Assembly (NCBI GenBank): GCA_018398815.1
Contig: CM031614.1
Coordinates: 50,876,671-50,940,670 of the forward strand
Source of the DNA: Conus ventricosus
Lineage: Eukaryota; Mollusca; Gastropoda; Neogastropoda; Conidae
Reading direction: 5' to 3'
DNA length: 64,000 bases
Shown: one piece after another, positions 53,692-63,354 of the stretch
How positions within the stretch are numbered: position 1 is the first letter of the stretch
Layout: each line of letters begins with the position of its first letter
Notes under the pieces: model-generated
Told to the model about the DNA's origin: nothing
What the model saw: only the letters and a program-made list of their open reading frames with translations
Databases searched by the model: none
Made by a program: the position numbers and the translations under genes

Positions 53692-54551
53692 TTTTTTTTT
53701 TTTTTTTTTCTGTCCCAACCTCTGCACCACCTCAGAGGCAGTGCACCCACGCCGCTCATTCCGACACCCCGTCCACAGCTACAGCCCGGTCGGTCCCCGC
53801 GCAGCCCCGGCACCGGCAATCCACAGGGAGCAGTCCAATGTCAAGTCGTTAAGAGGCAACCCACCGGAGGAGACACTGCACTGCCGCCGAGTCACTTCGG
53901 TGGTGTTCAGTGGTGCCTGTTCTGATCTAACATACGCAGGACACCACCTACTAAGCCCCCTACTGACGACAATAATTGCTTAGTCGCGGAGCCGGCGCGA
54001 GTGAGCTCTCCCTCCGGAGGGCGCCACCACGTCCGTCCAACGACAGCCCCCATGGACTCGCCGATACCGGTGACCCCGACGGAACCAAACCAAGGCCACA
54101 GACGTGGAGAGGACATCGAAATTGAGGTCACCATGAGAGCAGGGCATGAAGGGCCACAGAATCTGAGACATTTTTTTTTTTTAAATGCTGATCAATGAGA
54201 ATGAGGATGATTAAGATGATGCTACGGATTTCCATTTCGGTCTGAGACTACATGACAGGGCTGTACTCTACGCTTCCTTTCATAATATATCCTGGCGTCA
54301 ACCAGGCCCGAGAGATACAGGCACCTGCAGTGTTGGTCAGGAAATTTGAGCAACACTCTCAGAAACGCATCCATTAAGTGGATGAAACTCGACTGTGTGG
54401 TCCCAGTCTTCCCAACTGAGTCCGCAGCAAACTCAACTCTGGGTAGGAGCCGGTCGGGGCAGAAAAACCCACATGACTTCTGATGAGATTCGAACCCACG
54501 ACCTCCCAGCCGGGAGTCCGCGACGCTAACCACTTCGCCACGGCGGCTGGT
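53692..54551 (-). mobile_element. Retroposed SINE with an extra 3' segment, inserted in the integrase
   Basis: On the - strand the insert has a tRNA-like head (A box TGGCGAAGTGG and B box GGTTCGAATC near 54540-54490), about 370 bp of SINE body, an internal A-run (54171-54182 as T), about 460 bp of GC-rich sequence, and a terminal A-run (T at 53690-53709). A perfect 15-bp target duplication (53677-53691, 54552-54566) encloses the whole 860 bp. Confidence 0.9.
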
Positions 54552-54566
54552 AGCGCCCTCAATCTT

Positions 54567-55808
54567 GCAAAGTGACAATGGTGCTGAATTCACAGCATCC
54601 GTCATTCAGGAGGTCACAAAACTATGGCCAGATCTAAGACTTGTACGCGGCAAACCAAGACAGCCGCAAAGCCAGGGTTCTGTGGAGCGAGCCAACTCAG
54701 ATATCAAAGACAGTTTGATTGCATGGATGCATGACAACGACACACGTCAATGGACAAACGGGATCAAGTTTGTGCAGTTCTTCAAGAATTCGAGCTATCA
54801 CGCTGGAATTCGTATGTCTCCGTTCAAAGCGACCTTTGGGGACGAAGCTAAAGTCGGCCTCAGGTCATCCCGTCTGCCAGACGAGATCATTGACTTGATC
54901 AAAGAAGAAGAAGAACTTGTCCGCATGCTTCACCCTCAGACACCTGCTGCACAAGACTCAGAGTCTGCTGCACAAGAGTTTGATGGAAACGATGTGAATC
55001 CCCAACGGTCATCCGTGAGTGTAGTTTCTGCCACAGTTCATGGTGTCCAGGATGACAGTATTCACGCATCGATACCGGCAACTACAAGCCAGCATGCTGG
55101 TCAGTCAACCGCCCACGAGATCTTTGACGCTATCCAGGGTTTCCCGAATACTTCAAACACACACAATGATAGCGAAGGTTTGACATTGCAAGCAGCAGGA
55201 GAGAACCGTGACGATGATTCCATCCAGATACTTGCTGCCATCCCCATCAGTTACCAAAATGAAAGTGTTATCGTGGCAGACGTTGTAGTTGGCGAAGATG
55301 GTATACTAGAACAACACTTGGATGAAATTAGAGAGACAAGGAAGCGCACAAAGAACAACCAGTTGATGCAGGCAGAGCGTATGTTGAAGAGAAGTAGGAA
55401 AGAAATGACCCCTGCACAAGAAAATGACACAGTCGCGATCCAGTGCCATTGGTGGATAGAGGCAGAGGAGATGCTCGGAACATCATGGGATTTGTGTTGA
55501 ACAAAAACCAAAATGAAATGTACAAATTAGGCGTCAAATCGGGAGTCCTGTGTGGTAGGGACTCCAGGAACCAGTTCTCAGTCTGCCAGGAAAGGTTACT
55601 TTCCGAGGAAGACATTGACACCGAAAAAACGGTCTCCTTGCGTGAAGCCGTCGCATTTGAATCGCTTGGTGGGGGGCAGGGATTTATCAAATGCAACTGC
55701 AGAGGGGGAAAGGGGAAGACATGTGCAACCAACCGATGCAAGTGTTATAAAAACAAACTGAAATGCAATAGCCGGTGCCATGGCAGTGTCACATGCAAGA
55801 ACAAGTGA
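54567..55808 (+). pseudogene. Ginger1 integrase exon, second part, with Cys-rich C-terminus
   Basis: Begins with QSDNGAEFTASVIQEV (second catalytic Asp), then GKPRQPQSQGSVERANSDIK (catalytic Glu, 36 residues later), YHAGIRMSPFKATFGDEAK, and a long acidic, low-complexity region. Near 55441 one base is missing. After it the frame continues FVLNKNQNEMYKLGVKSGVL and finishes with a Cys-rich motif (FIKCNCRGG...CATNRCKCYKNKLKCNSRCH), stop at 55806-55808. This CXC-like end is typical of Ginger1/KRBA2-like proteins and probably binds zinc and DNA. Confidence 0.85.
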
Positions 55809-56070
55809 AATATGATCTGAAGTCACGAATGTGTTCTGAAGTCACGATTTTGCTCAGGGTTAACCAATGTTAATCAATGTACCATATGTGAAGTGAAAGC
55901 AGATTTTAGTATTTTTAGATTGCTTTTTTAAACTTTTTAATCTGAAAGTATTTGAGGATTAAACAGATCATGATGATAGATTATCTGTTGCTGTTAAACG
56001 TGTGTGTGCGTGCGTGTGTGTGTCCATCTCGCTCTCCGGCAATCTGCCTATTGCCTGACCATTTTTTTTC
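55809..56070 (+). other. Ginger1 3' region
   Basis: AT-rich untranslated sequence with two short direct repeats of TGAAGTCACGA near 55820 and 55840, and a (GT)n run before the right inverted repeat. Confidence 0.6.
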
Positions 56071-56204
56071 GGCAATGCGCGTATTGCGTGATTTTTTTCC
56101 GACAATGCACATATTGCCTAGCTCATTTCGACAATATGTGAATTGTCTAAATATTGCCTAGATTAGACACATTGCCTGAATTCAAACATTGTCGGTAACA
56201 TATA

Positions 56205-56537
56205 CACCATTGTGTGCATGAATGTATACATATGTGTGTGTGTGTGTGTGTGTGCGCGTGTGGGTGTGTGTATGTGTGTGTGTGAGAGAGTGTGAGTGGG
56301 TGTGACTGTTTGTGTCGGTCCTTATTCATAAAGTGTGTGGGTATGTTTTCAGACCTGTGCACTGTACGATTTTTGCGTATAATCTCACAAAATTCAACAC
56401 AGCTATACATCTGTACATTTGAAAACCGAATTGTACGGAATTTTGATCATCGAGCTCACGAAAACACGCTTAACATGTAATCTGGCCGAGTCCAAGAGTC
56501 TGGTCCAACTTTCAAAAGTTCCCGTGGCGTATGCACA
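56205..56537 (+). other. hAT-1 intron or hAT-3 flank with (GT)n
   Basis: (GT)n at 56236-56287, otherwise nothing recognised. Confidence 0.4.
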
Positions 56538-57869
56538 CAGGGTTCCCACAGATATCAGAAAAAAAAGTTCAAGGGGTTTTCAAGGGAATTTCCAGGGGTT
56601 AGCAGCTTCATTCAAGGGTAGTAATTAACAACTTTCTTGCAAAGTTATGTTTATTAAACTCTATGAGCAGCCTGTTACTATCAATCATTAACTTAACATC
56701 ATTTCTTACCTCGTATTCATGCTAGCACAACTGGTCAGGTCCAGTAGATGGAAGAAGAAGGCAGGTACAGTTGTCATTGTTTTCTCTGAATTACGCTGTG
56801 ACTTTACAGTTTACAGTTTACAGTGCTAATCCAAATGTGCTCAAATACCTGGCCTTCGTTTCACTGCAGGCAAACTTGTCAGCAACAGAACACGATGGAA
56901 ACATTTTTTTGAATATCTCCCCAACACCAGTGAAACTGTGATAAGAGTAATGCTTCTCCATGGCAAACAAAGTCCAATACACCTCAGCAGTTAGGACATC
57001 GTTCTTGGTGCACGATTCGTCGATCGTTTTCTGTTTAGAAAAGCTGCTTGAAGACCCTGCAGCTGCTGATGTGGAAGGTGCATCTTGAGACCCCCCTGTC
57101 ACTGCAGTAAAACTTGAAGTTGAAGGCAGTTGACTGCCAGTCTCCTGCCTTGCACCCGGTGGTTCAGATCTTGGTGAGGAGTTTCGGTTTCCAAGAGTGA
57201 ATCCATGCATGGTCAGCTGTGTGGCACCACCGGCATTTCTCTTATTCTCATGTTCATGTTCCACCAACCGTTTGTGTTTCACTCCATCAGCATGACTTCA
57301 CAGCACTGATGCCCATACCCGAGATACTAAAACTCTTCTTGCACAATGTGCACCTTGCTGAGTGTTCGTTTTCTCCACGAGCTAACCAACCTTTGAAAGC
57401 ATCTTTTTCTGCCCACATATCATTGAAAACGCAGTCTCCTTTCCCCATCTTGCAGGCTCAGTAGCACTATTTGGCGCAAAACATCGACCGTCGACACAAC
57501 CCCGATGGTAACCAAAGGGAAAGAACTCTGTTGGCTTCTACACTTACGTCTATAGTAAGTCAAACACTAGTCACTGACGAGTTACTTCCCTTCTGCTTCA
57601 GCTAGGCTGTTGTCGGTTGCTACGGGATCGGCGATCACGAAGCCACATGGAGTGACAGAGATTGTGATTTATTTCGTATAAAAAACATTTTCTTGAGTGA
57701 CAGTCACTTCCTTGCTTTGAGAGGACAGATTGTGACCGATTTTGAAATTTCAAGGACTTTTCCAGGGGGTTAGGCCTTCAACTTATTTTTAAGTACTTTT
57801 CCAGGCCTTGAAATGGTCATGTCAAATCTCAAGCACTTTTCAAGAAAATAAGGGGGCGTACGAACCCTG
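56538..57869 (-). mobile_element. hAT-2, internally deleted hAT transposon
   Basis: Left end CAGGGTTCCC, right end complement of CAGGGTTCGTACGCCC, flanked flush by TGCACA (56532-56537, 57870-57875). Subterminal CAAGG/CTTGAAA text resembles that of hAT-1. Only the N-terminal part of the transposase is present. Confidence 0.75.
56821..57448 (-). pseudogene. hAT-2 transposase N-terminal fragment
   Basis: Starts MGKGDCVFNDMWAEKDAFK, finger ARCTLCKKSFSISGMG, then after a one-base slip near 57288 DGVKHKRLVEHEHENKR, a Ser-rich linker, and LTAEVYWTLFAMEKHYSYHS with FKKMFPSCSVADKFACSETK. These blocks align with CVFNMVWLEKD, AFCRICKK, LKAEILWTL and LFKRMFSNSAKQF of hAT-1, so the two are paralogues. 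The frame ends at GLAL, about 200 residues in, followed directly by non-coding DNA: the catalytic domain has been deleted. It is probably a non-autonomous derivative. Confidence 0.75.
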
Positions 57870-57903
57870 TGCACACTTCCTTTTTCTATGAATGCATATC
57901 AAC

Positions 57904-58152
57904 ATGGCTTCTCGTTCAGCTTCAACTCGCACCCATGAAACAGACAACGAATATTCAGATTCATTGGTGGAAGCTGTGGTTAAAAAGACAAAGAAATACG
58001 AACAGGAGTACAAACCAGCGTATCACACAATTTTCAAGTTCATTACTGCATCAAGGAAGGGCGATACGTTCGCACATAGCACCACGTGTAAGTGTGAAAT
58101 CGCGATTGCTCACACTGGTCATTTTGACATTCAGCGGCACATCGATAGCTAA
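57904..58152 (+). pseudogene. hAT-3 BED-like N-terminal fragment
   Basis: 82 residues from MASRSASTRTHETDNEYSDS, with KKYEQEYKPAYHTIFKF, TTCKCEIAIAHTGHFDIQRH and IDS. C-x-C followed by H...H (HFDIQRHIDS) is a decayed BED-type finger, with one spacing residue lost. It ends at TAG. Kept as a fragment because a C-terminal hAT piece follows 150 bp downstream on the same strand. Confidence 0.5.
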
Positions 58153-58431
58153 AGTCACAAGGGAAACAGTGATTCTGGAAAACGGTAGGCTATGAACATT
58201 CAAAGCTTTTTTGTGAAGTCGAGTTCTGCTGGCAGTTCTGATGAGAGATGGAACATCAAACTACTCGTGCAGAGGGACAAAAAACTCCAAAATCCCCCAA
58301 GGGAGCACACTGTCCAATGAAACTATTGAAAGTCTTCTCATCCTGAAGAATGATGACTGTTCTTCATAGATGCAGTTCACACTAATCACAGCCTCTCGGC
58401 TGACAATTTAAATGAGCTGAAATCACCAAAA

Positions 58432-58540
58432 TCTGAACTAAAATCCACATGATAATTATCATGCTTTTCAGAAAGACTGCTTAAATCTGAACTAAAATCC
58501 ACATGATAATTATCATGCTTTTCAGAAAGACTGCTTAGCT
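58432..58540 (+). repeat. 54-bp tandem duplication with a 16-bp palindrome
   Basis: AATCTGAACTAAAATCCACA through GAAAGACTGCTT occurs twice in tandem without visible differences. Each copy contains CATGATAATTATCATG, a perfect palindrome. Confidence 0.92.
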
Positions 58541-58606
58541 TATCAACAGACAGTGAACAAGTGCCCACATTAGCATATGAAAGAAATAGATTTTTTTTCC
58601 CAGTTA

Positions 58607-59691
58607 CCGTAAAGTTCGGTCTATTGAGCGCACCTGTATATAAGCCGCACCCACTAATTTTTTTAAAAATCTGAACTTTTTTCACAAATAAGCCGCACCG
58701 GTTTATAAGCCGCAGATATACACAACACAGTCCGATGTGCAGGCGGCAGCTGGCCGAGCGTTGAGTTCACATAGTGTCGAAAATCATCACATACAATGTG
58801 TTCACTGCATTCATTGGCGTTTAAATAGGTCAGAATACAAGAGCATGTTTCCAGCTTTTCTTCAGTCTTTTTTTTTTTTTTTTTTTTTTTAGTACGATGT
58901 GTTTTAAATCAATTAGAATCGAAGTTTTTATGAGGCTTCTTACAAGTGTTGTCTTTCCAACATCATTGCTTTAAAAAAAAATACCGAAAAAAAACAACGC
59001 ATTAACGATGCGCTAGAAAGGCAGTTCACGCCTGCATTCATTGGTGTATCAAGCTAAGCAATTGGTTGAGTACTCGAAAGCGCAAGCCAATCAAAGTGAA
59101 GGTATCAAATGCAAACCTTCACTCCCTGTCCACGATTTCAACAATGGCGGATCGAAGCCAAGGTCTGACAATGACCGAGTTGAATGCGCTAATCGTTTTT
59201 GAATTGCAAGACGCACTTGGTAAGATAACGCATATAATAACAAACCAGAACATTAATGAAACGATTCGATTGTTTTATTTCGCTTAATACCGTGCCAGTG
59301 CTTAGTTATTTTGTTCGTAATTCAGCTAGTATTAGTCAAGATTAAACAGGTCGGAAACGGCCACACATTGCGCCGTTCGAAGCGATCGTATTTTTGTAGA
59401 AGACAAACTGATGAAAAAAGATATTAGTAATGGGCTTTACTTATGTCGATTCCCGTATTTCTGAACGGGTTACTGATTCCATTACACGATTACACAGAAA
59501 ATCGTAGTTAAAAGCATAATAAAAATTCATGAACAGTAAACACGATATGGTGAGTTACAGAGAAGCTAAGAATAGACGAGGGTGTGATGCTTCTGAAATC
59601 GGAAAAATCCGCAAATAAGCCGCATCGTTGTTTAAGCCGCAGGGTTTAAAGCTGGGGAAAAAAGTCGCGGCTTATAGTCCGAACTTTACGG
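58607..59691. mobile_element. TA-flanked pogo/Tc1-like MITE
   Basis: Inverted ends CCGTAAAGTTCGG(T/A)CTAT are flanked by TA at 58605-58606 and 59692-59693. Both ends carry ATAAGCCGC repeats in the same sense relative to the end. Inside, a short + strand frame (59066-59287, MSTRKRKPIKVKVSN...) looks like the start of a decayed transposase. At 1.1 kb it is non-autonomous. Confidence 0.82.
59066..59287 (+). pseudogene. Decayed transposase N-terminus in the TA-flanked MITE
   Basis: 73 residues: MSTRKRKPIKVKVSNANLHS, then LSTISTMADRSQGLTMTELN and IRLFYFA. The MSTRKRK start and spacing suggest the helix-turn-helix start of a pogo/CENP-B-like transposase, but the conserved helices are not preserved. 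Assignment is weak and rests mainly on its position inside a TA-flanked element. Confidence 0.3.
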
Positions 59692-59693
59692 TA

Positions 59694-60114
59694 TGTCCAT
59701 CAGTATAGTAAAAAGTGAAGAGACAATTATTTAAAAGTGTTGTAAAAAAAAAATCACATCAGTTAATGTTCTTGTTATTTTTCTGAGCAAAGGCTTTTGC
59801 TCATTAGAGGACACTGGAAAGAAACTCGGATTACTTTGACAATCATTGATTGTTAATGAAGCCACTTTAATGCCTTTCATGAAAAAACACCTTTTATAAT
59901 AATAAATTTTCAGTGTTTTCAATGTCTTGAATGCATTCAGCATTGTTTCCTAGGCAGTTACTTTGTGCTGCAAAAGCTTACACATTTTACACACAATTGT
60001 ACACTTTTGACCCAAAACCTACACATAGAATTTCTGAGGGGTAACCAGGTCTGTGTTTTCCATCTGAATATTCATGACTGAGAGTTCAGACAAATGGGAA
60101 GTGTGTTTTGGCAG
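59694..60114 (+). other. Remaining hAT-1 intron or relic sequence
   Basis: No coding seen. It ends in the splice acceptor TGTGTTTTGGCAG. Confidence 0.45.
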
Positions 60115-60948
60115 GCGGTTGGAGAATATTGAGGCAGCTGAACGGGCTCTGTTGGTGATTCCCATCTGGTTGCCTACGGTAACTCTGCCAAGTTGAAGAC
60201 AGTGACTGAGCCATCCAACGTGTCCTTCGAGGTGGTGCAGAAGGCTGTGCAAGACCCTTTGATTACAGCCAAGCTGAACTTCTTCCTTCTTGTCAGCGGG
60301 GAAATACAGCCCTTCTTGACCATCTACCAGACTGACAGACCTATGCTTCCTTTTATTGGGAGAGACCTGGGTTTGTTACTGAAGTCGCTGATGAAGAAGT
60401 TTATAAAGCCTGATGTTCTCCAACAAGCAAACTCCCTTTCAGCACTTGTGAAGTTAGATGCGAAAGAAAAAGAAAATCATCTGGATGTGTCGAAAGTCAG
60501 TGCTGGTTTTGTGGCTGAAAGAATGCTGACAAAAAGCAATCAAAGATCAGATTTCAGGATAGGGTGCAGAGACTTTCTTGTAGCAATGGTCAACAAAACA
60601 TTGGAAAGGTCCCATGTAAAATTCCCCATTGTGCATCTCCTTTCTTGGCTTGATCCAGAGCAGATTGAATAGCGGCAGGACACCACCAAAAAGCTGTCTA
60701 GGACTCTGAACATTATGACAGACGCAGGCAGGATTCAGGAATCGCAGTGTGACTCTATTGTAAGTCAGTATGGACAATTTTTTAACAGTGTCATGTCTGA
60801 CAGTTCGGATTTTGCCAGTTTTCGTTCTGAAAAAGAATCAGATAGGCTTGATAGACTGCTTTACACTCACATTGCAGGAAAAAAAAACAATTTGTTGTTT
60901 GGCGTCATATACTGTACCATGTCAGACAATAGCATTCACGGCAGTTAG
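60115..60948 (+). pseudogene. hAT-1 transposase, core exon
   Basis: Begins LENIEAAERALLVIP, shifts by one base near 60168, then reads SAKLKTVTEPSNVSFEVVQK, LNFFLLVSGEIQPFLTIYQT, PMLPFIGRDLGLLLKSLMKK, FIKPDVLQQANSLSALVKLD and AGFVAERML. An in-frame TAG at 60670 interrupts LSWLDPEQIE, after which the same frame continues QDTTKKLSRTLNIMTDAGRI to about 60940. This is the middle of the same transposase whose N-terminus is at 47678 and C-terminus at about 63355. It ends where a GC-rich element is inserted. Confidence 0.75.
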
Positions 60949-60949
60949 T

Positions 60950-63354
60950 CAGCTCTGCCAGGCCGAAGTTTTTGTGTGGCTAATGCAGTAATAAGACAGT
61001 CACGTGATGACCAACCCGCTTCCGCCGTAGGAAGAAGCCAGTGTAAACCTCCCGTACCTCATTTTCTCTCTCGGCCTGCCGTCCAAGCAAGATAAGTCTT
61101 GTGCTCTGTCTCGCCTTCTCTTTGCCGTTGTGTTAAGATAGCTTTGTGTTTGCTTCTTTGCTTATTTGTTGTGGCTTGCGCACTTCACCCTTTTACTCTT
61201 GAGCCGGTGGGGCTTTGGTTTGGTGTGCTTTATTAATCTATTTAACCACGCCATCCTCACCTTTGTGCCTTTGTCTCGGCACTCGCGACTTCGCCTTCCG
61301 TTCTTTTCGATCTTCGAAAGTTGGAACTCCATCGCCGGTTTCACCTCTTCTCCCCCCCTTTTTTGCCTTTCGGCCCCTTGTTCTCCGAGTCTCAGTCCCT
61401 TCTCCTTCCATTCGGACTCCGATTCGACTAACTTCCACGTTGTCCACTCGGTTTCCATTTCTTCACCGGTCGTTCCGCCATTTTGTTTTCGACCGGCCAA
61501 AGCCGGCGTCACTTACGATCGACCTTCCTTGATCTAACACTGAGATCTCTTTACATTTAGTACACTTCCAGTGTCTCTCCCGAGGTTGGTCGAGCTCTTT
61601 CTATCCCTCGATCCAGCTCTTTGTCTCCCCTTTGCGATCGTGCGTTCCGTGTTTGTCCCCCACCACCAGTGCCCAACATGGTGAAGGGCACTAACAGCTT
61701 GAGACGCTCCATTGTTCGGCAGTCGCTCTCTACCCCGGAGGGGCCGCGTGTCGATTCCACGGGACAAACCGCTCACGCTCACGATGAGCGTACGATCGGT
61801 GTAGAGGAGGGTTCCGCGCAGGGGACGCGCGACCATCATTACGATTCCCCCTCTACCCGATCGGCGGACACACGATCGTCGTGATCGAAGTCCAACAGGC
61901 AGTCTCAGTCGAACGGGCAATCGGCCGTCATCGCCGACTGTTTTTCATTCTCATCTTTCCCTAAGCCCAAATCCAAGGGCAAGGCCCCCATGAAAGGTCC
62001 TGCCCGTTCCAAATCTTCCCGTTCCCCGACTGGATCGCCTGTTCGCCTTCGATCGCGTAAGGAGACTCTCTCCTATCATGCCGCATCCGGCGATCATCGG
62101 CCCCTGGGGACCCTTGCCGAGACCCGGACCGGCACGGGTGACGACTCGCGGCAGGAATCACCGCACGTCACCTGACCTAATGAGACTCGTGACGCTAGCA
62201 CCCCCCCACTAACGTCACCCAGTCTCATCGCGCTCTCCCCAACCGTGTCCGGGTTCAGCCACGACTCGGACACGAGGAGCGTCAACACTCCGGTGGAGGG
62301 GCTGTGGACAGTCTTTGGTGGTACCCCCCCACTGACCACAACCCCGGGTCAGGTACGCAGGCATCGACTAGCTCGGATCTGCGCCCTCACCCCCGACGGT
62401 CGAACCACCCCTATCGATCGTTTCAATCTCCCCTAGGGGTACAGGACGTTGGGGAGCAGACTTCTTCCGCTCCCCTATTGGGCAACGTCCGCGGTCCCGT
62501 TCCTCCGGGGGGAGGATCGACCAGCAGGACCAGGGGTAACCTTTCGTCCCTTGAGGCTTACGCGTCGACTCAGCCATCCCCGTCCGCTACCACACGGCCA
62601 GGAGGCTCGGCGACCGAAACACCCACCGACCCCTCTGCCACGCAGGGGGCCGGCACGGACCCCACCCGGAGATGCAGGAGGCAGTGCTCTCCCTTGGTGC
62701 TCAAGGTTACCCGGGTCCCCGAGGAGACTCTGCCTCTGGGCCGCCACAGCCCGTCTTTCTCCCCGGGGACCGGTGGTTCTATTCCCCCGAGAGGAATCAG
62801 TGGCTTAGCTCTGACTCTTCCCCTGACTCCATCTTTGGTCTCATGTGGCATCCGGCCTCCCAGAGCTGGATCGACCTGGGCCCCCCTTCCTCTCGGGCGC
62901 TGTCCGATCGGCGGTCCCCTAGTTTACACGTCGATTATGGAACCACCGGGGAGCCGTCCTCGTTTTTCCCCTCTTCCCAACGAGGTCGGGACTCCCACGC
63001 ACCCCTGACCTGGCCTTCCGAAGGTGGACCTGAACTTCCCCTTCACGAATACACTGACCCACAACTTGAGGAGGGGTTCGAGGATTCCCTCCCCCAGTCT
63101 GGGGACCTTTCCATTTTGGAGAGCTGGCGCCCTGATCTTGTTGTTAGGGAATCCCCTCCCTCTAACAACATCTTCTCCGTTTCCCGTTTCACTGGGTCCC
63201 CCCCTACCCAGCGATCACGGCCAAGGATAGCCGCCCCCCAGACCATCACTCCTTTGTAGGACAGATCGGCCTCTCTCGCCAGGGGTGCACATGCCGTCCC
63301 CCCACCGGGAATGACTTCTTGTCAGCCCCCAACGCGGCCCCAGTAGGAGTATTC
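60950..63354 (+). mobile_element. GC-rich retroelement fragment inserted in hAT-1
   Basis: Interrupts hAT-1 coding between 60948 and 63355. The left 650 bp is pyrimidine-rich and non-coding, like an LTR or leader. The right 1.6 kb carries a proline/serine-rich gag-like frame. No RT is present, so the class (DIRS, Gypsy or other) is open. Junction duplications were not resolved. Confidence 0.5.
61678..63259 (+). pseudogene. Gag-like Pro/Ser/Arg-rich protein, broken
   Basis: The start is probably MVKGTNSLRRSIVRQSLST at 61678, continuing in shifting frames: PARSKSSRSPTGSPVRLRSR, HSPTTDHNPGSG-like text, and finally an open frame at 62672-63259 with PVFLPGDRWFYSPERNQWL, SIFGLMWHPASQSWIDLGPP and an acidic C-terminus. 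The W..(S/P)....W(L/I)(D/S)L repeats (DRWFYSPERNQWL and MWHPASQSWIDL) look like a short repeated motif. Basic N-terminus and Pro-rich, low-hydrophobic composition fit a retroelement Gag/ORF1. Its GC content is far higher than its surroundings. I cannot name a family. Confidence 0.4.

Larger units (their letters stand above)
49370..56200 (+). mobile_element. Ginger1 DNA transposon, 6.8 kb including later insertions
   Basis: Inverted repeats of 130 bp (49370-49499, 56071-56200) read identical on inspection. They start TGTTACCGACAATG (the TGTNR...YNACA rule of Ginger1) and are flanked by the 4-bp duplication TATA (49366-49369, 56201-56204). The element encodes a two-exon integrase-type transposase with a C-terminal Cys-rich domain. 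It carries an hAT in its intron (50041-52880) and a SINE insertion in its integrase exon (53692-54551). Confidence 0.92.
57870..58606 (+). mobile_element. hAT-3 deletion derivative
   Basis: An N-terminal zinc-finger frame (57904-58152) is followed almost at once by text resembling an hAT C-terminus (STLSNETIESLLILKNDD, about 58310-58365). The catalytic middle is missing. Ends were not resolved; hAT-2 seems to have inserted just upstream of its start codon. Confidence 0.45.
49110..60114 (+). other. hAT-1 intron of 11 kb filled with other transposons
   Basis: The donor CACAG/GTATGT at 49110 and acceptor TTTTGGCAG at 60114 join FCKH-R to LENIEAAERALL in phase, which is the expected order for this hAT family. 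Contents are Ginger1 (49370-56200), two hAT derivatives (56538-57869 and about 57880-58600) and a TA-flanked MITE (58607-59691). About 260 bp of original intron remain before Ginger1. Confidence 0.65.

Noticed and set aside
54480..54551. Functional tRNA gene (A and B boxes present)
   Set aside because: The sequence continues into a SINE body with poly(A) and target duplication, and I did not find a credible tRNA cloverleaf; it is a SINE head. The same holds for 13640-13715.
53206..55808. Gypsy or retroviral integrase of an LTR element
   Set aside because: No RT or LTRs. 130-bp inverted repeats, TGTTA...TAACA ends, 4-bp duplication and a Cys-rich tail fit Ginger1.
61162..61537. Overlapping 105-123-codon frames on both strands in the GC-rich element leader
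   Set aside because: Open by composition (pyrimidine-rich, few stops) in several frames at once, so not evidence of coding.
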